DNA of 7,900 bases from an uncultured Pelosinus sp. (GTDB taxonomy: Bacteria > Bacillota > Negativicutes > Sporomusales > Acetonemataceae): contig UQPB01000084.1 of assembly GCA_900542835.1 (NCBI GenBank), forward strand, positions 1 to 7,900. The letters are read 5' to 3'. The notes beneath the pieces are model-generated. The model had not been told where the DNA came from, made no database searches, and saw only the letters and a program-made list of their open reading frames with translations. A program made the translations under genes and the position numbers. Within the stretch, counting starts at the first letter, position 1. Every line of letters starts with the position of its first letter. This document shows, piece after piece, positions 7,163-7,900 of this stretch.

Positions 7163-7190
7163 ATAATACGCTATATTGCCAACCCGCCAA
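7163..7190 (-). promoter_or_regulatory. Possible secondary promoter for cbiD
   Basis: The minus strand reads TTGGCG (7190-7185), a 16-nt spacer, then TATTAT (7168-7163). The hexamers match the sigma-70 consensus at 4/6 and 5/6. If used, transcription would begin near 7156, below the riboswitch, and would give B12-independent expression of the operon. The opposite strand has a perfect TATAAT (7162-7167) but no usable -35, so direction is uncertain. This AT-rich patch stands out in a G+C-rich leader. Low confidence. Confidence 0.25.
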
Positions 7191-7254
7191 TCCGGTTCAG
7201 GTATCGCATCTGCCACTTAAACAGGGAGGCCAGCCGCAGGCCGATCCTCCCCAT
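7171..7254 (-). CDS. Possible 27-residue leader peptide ORF
   Basis: An ATG at 7254 opens 27 codons ending in TAG, with the product MGRIGLRLASLFKWQMRYLN followed by RIGGLAI. AGGGG lies nine bases upstream as a possible ribosome binding site. The peptide is basic, with alternating hydrophobic and charged residues, and could form an amphipathic helix. It lies wholly between the riboswitch and cbiD, and its putative ribosome binding site falls inside a segment (7275-7265) that can base-pair in two alternative ways. I know of no family for it. The same frame extends upstream to a GTG at 7359, but that longer start has poor support. It may be a chance ORF. Confidence 0.2.
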   Translation of the reverse strand: MGRIGLRLASLFKWQMRYLNRIGGLAI

Positions 7255-7279
7255 AAGACTACGCCCCTGTTTGCGAGTC
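7219..7279 (-). promoter_or_regulatory. Candidate expression-platform switch elements
   Basis: Two elements are described. The element at 7275-7266 (transcript CGCAAACAGG) is perfectly complementary over 10 nt to 7410-7401, the 3' strand of the riboswitch P1 helix; over 14 nt (7279-7266 with 7410-7397) there is one mismatch. The same element, as AAACAGGG (7272-7265), is perfectly complementary over 8 nt to CCCTGTTT at 7226-7219. It could thus pair either with the aptamer closing strand or with the downstream segment, but not both. This is the layout expected of a riboswitch expression platform. The pairings are seen directly; the regulatory role is inference. Confidence 0.4.
7224..7251 (-). 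other. Leader hairpin
   Basis: The transcript can form GGGAGG (7251-7246) with CCTCCC (7229-7224), extended by CC/GG inside (7240-7239 with 7231-7230). It is followed by TGTTTAAG rather than a U-tract, so it is not a good intrinsic terminator. Bases 7226-7224 are also needed for the longer-range pairing of 7219-7226 with 7265-7272, so the two structures compete. Confidence 0.35.
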
Positions 7280-7299
7280 CTCTTCCGATCCGGACAGAC

Positions 7300-7326
7300 A
7301 AAATGGCCCCCAGCTTCCCCGGACCA
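7300..7326 (-). terminator. Weak terminator-like hairpin in the leader
   Basis: The transcript has TGGTCC (7326-7321), an 11-nt loop and GGGCCA (7309-7304), followed directly by TTTT and then GTCTGT. The stem is six pairs, one of them G-U. A competing pairing uses CTTCC just upstream (about 7334-7330) with GGAAG (about 7317-7313), which lies in the terminator loop, and could act as an antiterminator. The position, about 75 nt below the B12 box, is right for an attenuator controlled by the riboswitch. The short stem and short U-run make it marginal. Confidence 0.33.
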
Positions 7327-7400
7327 GCAGGAAGATGGGAGCCAATCACGGCTTAACACCTAACAGACCCTTTCCTATCGCTCGTAGGCAGAGGTAGACA

Positions 7401-7623
7401 CGCAAACAGGCAGTTCTCCTGGCTTTGGTTCATCGCTCTTCTAAGCCTTCCCAGAGCATTGCTCCAGTGGCAGAGCACAGTGGCACCCTAAAGAACCGGG
7501 GCACTGCTGTACTTTAGATTCGCTCCCCATTACAGTGGCGGGACCGCGCCGGCATCACACCGGTCTTCCCTATTAAGCCTTTGCACACCATCAGGCGATG
7601 AGGCATTCCGGCACCTGTCGCAA
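7401..7623 (-). ncRNA. Cobalamin (adenosylcobalamin-type) riboswitch
   Basis: The transcript from 7623 to 7401 carries the standard cobalamin aptamer landmarks in order. These are ACAGGTGCC at the 5' end, AAAGGCTTAATAGGGAA, and CGGTGTGATGCCGGCGCGGTC leading into CCGCCACTGTAATGGGGAGC (down to 7522). Then come a tandem GTGCCACTGTGCTC / TGCCACTGGAGC region, GGGAAGGC, GATGAACC and the B12 box AGCCAGGAGAACTGCCTG (7424-7407). P1 is closed by ACAGG (7618-7614) with CCTGT (7410-7406). The motif GCCACTG appears three times (7539-7533, 7484-7478, 7471-7465). Known members bind a B12 cofactor and lower expression of synthesis or uptake genes, which fits its place above cbiD. The B12 box has GAGAAC where GAGACC is usual. 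Confidence 0.95.
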
Positions 7624-7642
7624 CCAGTATCCAATTATGGTT

Positions 7643-7671
7643 AGTGTAGCAGACATGCCGGCTAAAGTCAA
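7643..7671 (-). promoter_or_regulatory. Primary promoter of the cbi operon
   Basis: On the minus strand TTGACT (7671-7666) is followed by a 17-nt spacer and TACACT (7648-7643). The hexamers match the sigma-70/sigma-A consensus at 5/6 and 4/6 with the ideal spacing. The predicted transcription start, near 7636, lies about 13 nt ahead of the 5' strand of the riboswitch P1 helix, exactly where a riboswitch promoter should be. No other candidate of this quality is seen upstream of the aptamer. Confidence 0.75.
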
Positions 7672-7695
7672 CGAAAATGCAAAGGCGCACAGGGT

Positions 7696-7730
7696 AATCG
7701 CTTACGGAAACGCAAGCGTAAAAGGCGATT
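7696..7730. repeat. Strong hairpin / interrupted palindrome upstream of the promoter
   Basis: On the plus strand AATCGCTTACG (7696-7706) pairs with CGTAA (7717-7721) and GCGATT (7725-7730), giving eleven base pairs with a three-base AAG bulge and a ten-base loop. No T-run follows in either direction, so it is not a clear terminator. It is flanked by the near-identical segments GCGCACAGGG (7685-7694) and GCGCACACCG (7736-7745). It lies about 25 bp upstream of the -35 box of the cbi promoter. It could be an operator, the end of a dispersed repeat, or the remnant of a terminator for the unseen upstream gene. Confidence 0.55.
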
Positions 7731-7741
7731 CCAGAGCGCAC

Positions 7742-7900
7742 ACCGAGGGAGGCCGAACCGGCTAAAGCAATGCCAACCAGCGCTGCGTAATGCGCTCTCA
7801 GCCGTCAGCAAGTAGTCTGCCTTCGCTGCGTTTTATCGTGCCCGACCTCTCGGCCCCGTTTCCCCGGCCCTTTCCGGAAAAAGCCGTTCCGTCAGGATGG
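7742..7900. other. Intergenic DNA with no gene recognised
   Basis: No convincing coding frame, RNA gene or promoter is visible. Small inverted repeats occur: AGCGC/GCGCT at 7779-7783 and 7792-7796, and CGGAA/TTCCG near 7876-7892. CCGGCTAAAG occurs at 7758-7767 and again at 7658-7667, exactly 100 bp apart. A minus-strand frame open from about 7805 to 7514 runs through the promoter and the riboswitch and is judged fortuitous. Confidence 0.5.

Noticed and set aside
7224..7251. Intrinsic terminator at the GGGAGG/CCTCCC hairpin
   Set aside because: The bases after the stem are TGTTTAAGTGG, which is not a U-tract. The structure is reported only as a leader hairpin.
7171..7359. 62-codon minus-strand ORF from a GTG at 7359
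   Set aside because: The start has a poor ribosome binding site and the first half runs through the candidate terminator region. Only the shorter form from the ATG at 7254 was kept, at low confidence.
7514..7741. 75-codon minus-strand ORF starting with GTG
   Set aside because: It covers the promoter and most of the conserved riboswitch aptamer, whose sequence is explained by RNA structure. It has no good ribosome binding site and no recognisable protein features.

Overview
The window is one minus-strand operon for the anaerobic (early cobalt insertion) branch of cobalamin biosynthesis, with its control region at the right-hand end. From right to left, in the direction of transcription: a sigma-A/sigma-70-type promoter (about 7643-7671), a cobalamin riboswitch (about 7401-7623), a leader of about 300 nt, then cbiD, cbiE, cbiT, cbiF, cbiG, cbiH, cbiJ (cobK-type), cbiC and cbiL. 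Below cbiL lies a short 21-bp-period tandem repeat that runs to the window edge. No operon terminator is visible, so transcription may continue past position 1.

How the genes work together: CbiL (C20), CbiH (C17 and ring contraction) and CbiF (C11) methylate the macrocycle. CbiG opens the ring-A lactone and releases acetaldehyde. CbiD adds the C1 methyl and CbiJ reduces the ring. CbiT (C15 plus decarboxylation) and CbiE (C5) follow, and CbiC moves the C11 methyl to C12 to give cobyrinate. The block therefore covers cobalt-factor II to cobyrinate. Siroheme/precorrin-2 synthesis, the cobaltochelatase (CbiK/CbiX), cobyrinate a,c-diamide synthase (CbiA) and all later steps are not in the window. 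CbiG and CbiD together, with no monooxygenase CobG and no CobN/S/T chelatase, point to the oxygen-independent route.

The genes are packed for translational coupling. Neighbours overlap by 25, 25, 4, 109, 4 and 1 nt, and the two gaps are 4 nt (cbiT/cbiF) and 29 nt (cbiC/cbiL). Four of the nine genes appear to use non-ATG starts: GTG for cbiD and cbiE, TTG for cbiT and cbiJ.

Organism: G+C is fairly high, Shine-Dalgarno sequences are strong (AAGGAGG, GGAGGTGA, AAGGGGG), and a B12 riboswitch precedes a cbiD-first operon. This suits an anaerobic Firmicute, perhaps of the Sporomusa/Negativicutes type. That is inference only; no marker gene settles it.

The genes themselves are ordinary. The least explained part is the leader between the aptamer and cbiD. 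It holds a second perfect complement to the 3' strand of the aptamer's P1 helix, and a third segment that can pair with that complement. It also holds a weak terminator-like hairpin, a possible 27-codon leader ORF and a possible secondary promoter. I found no mobile element, CRISPR array, tRNA, rRNA or clearly novel protein system.
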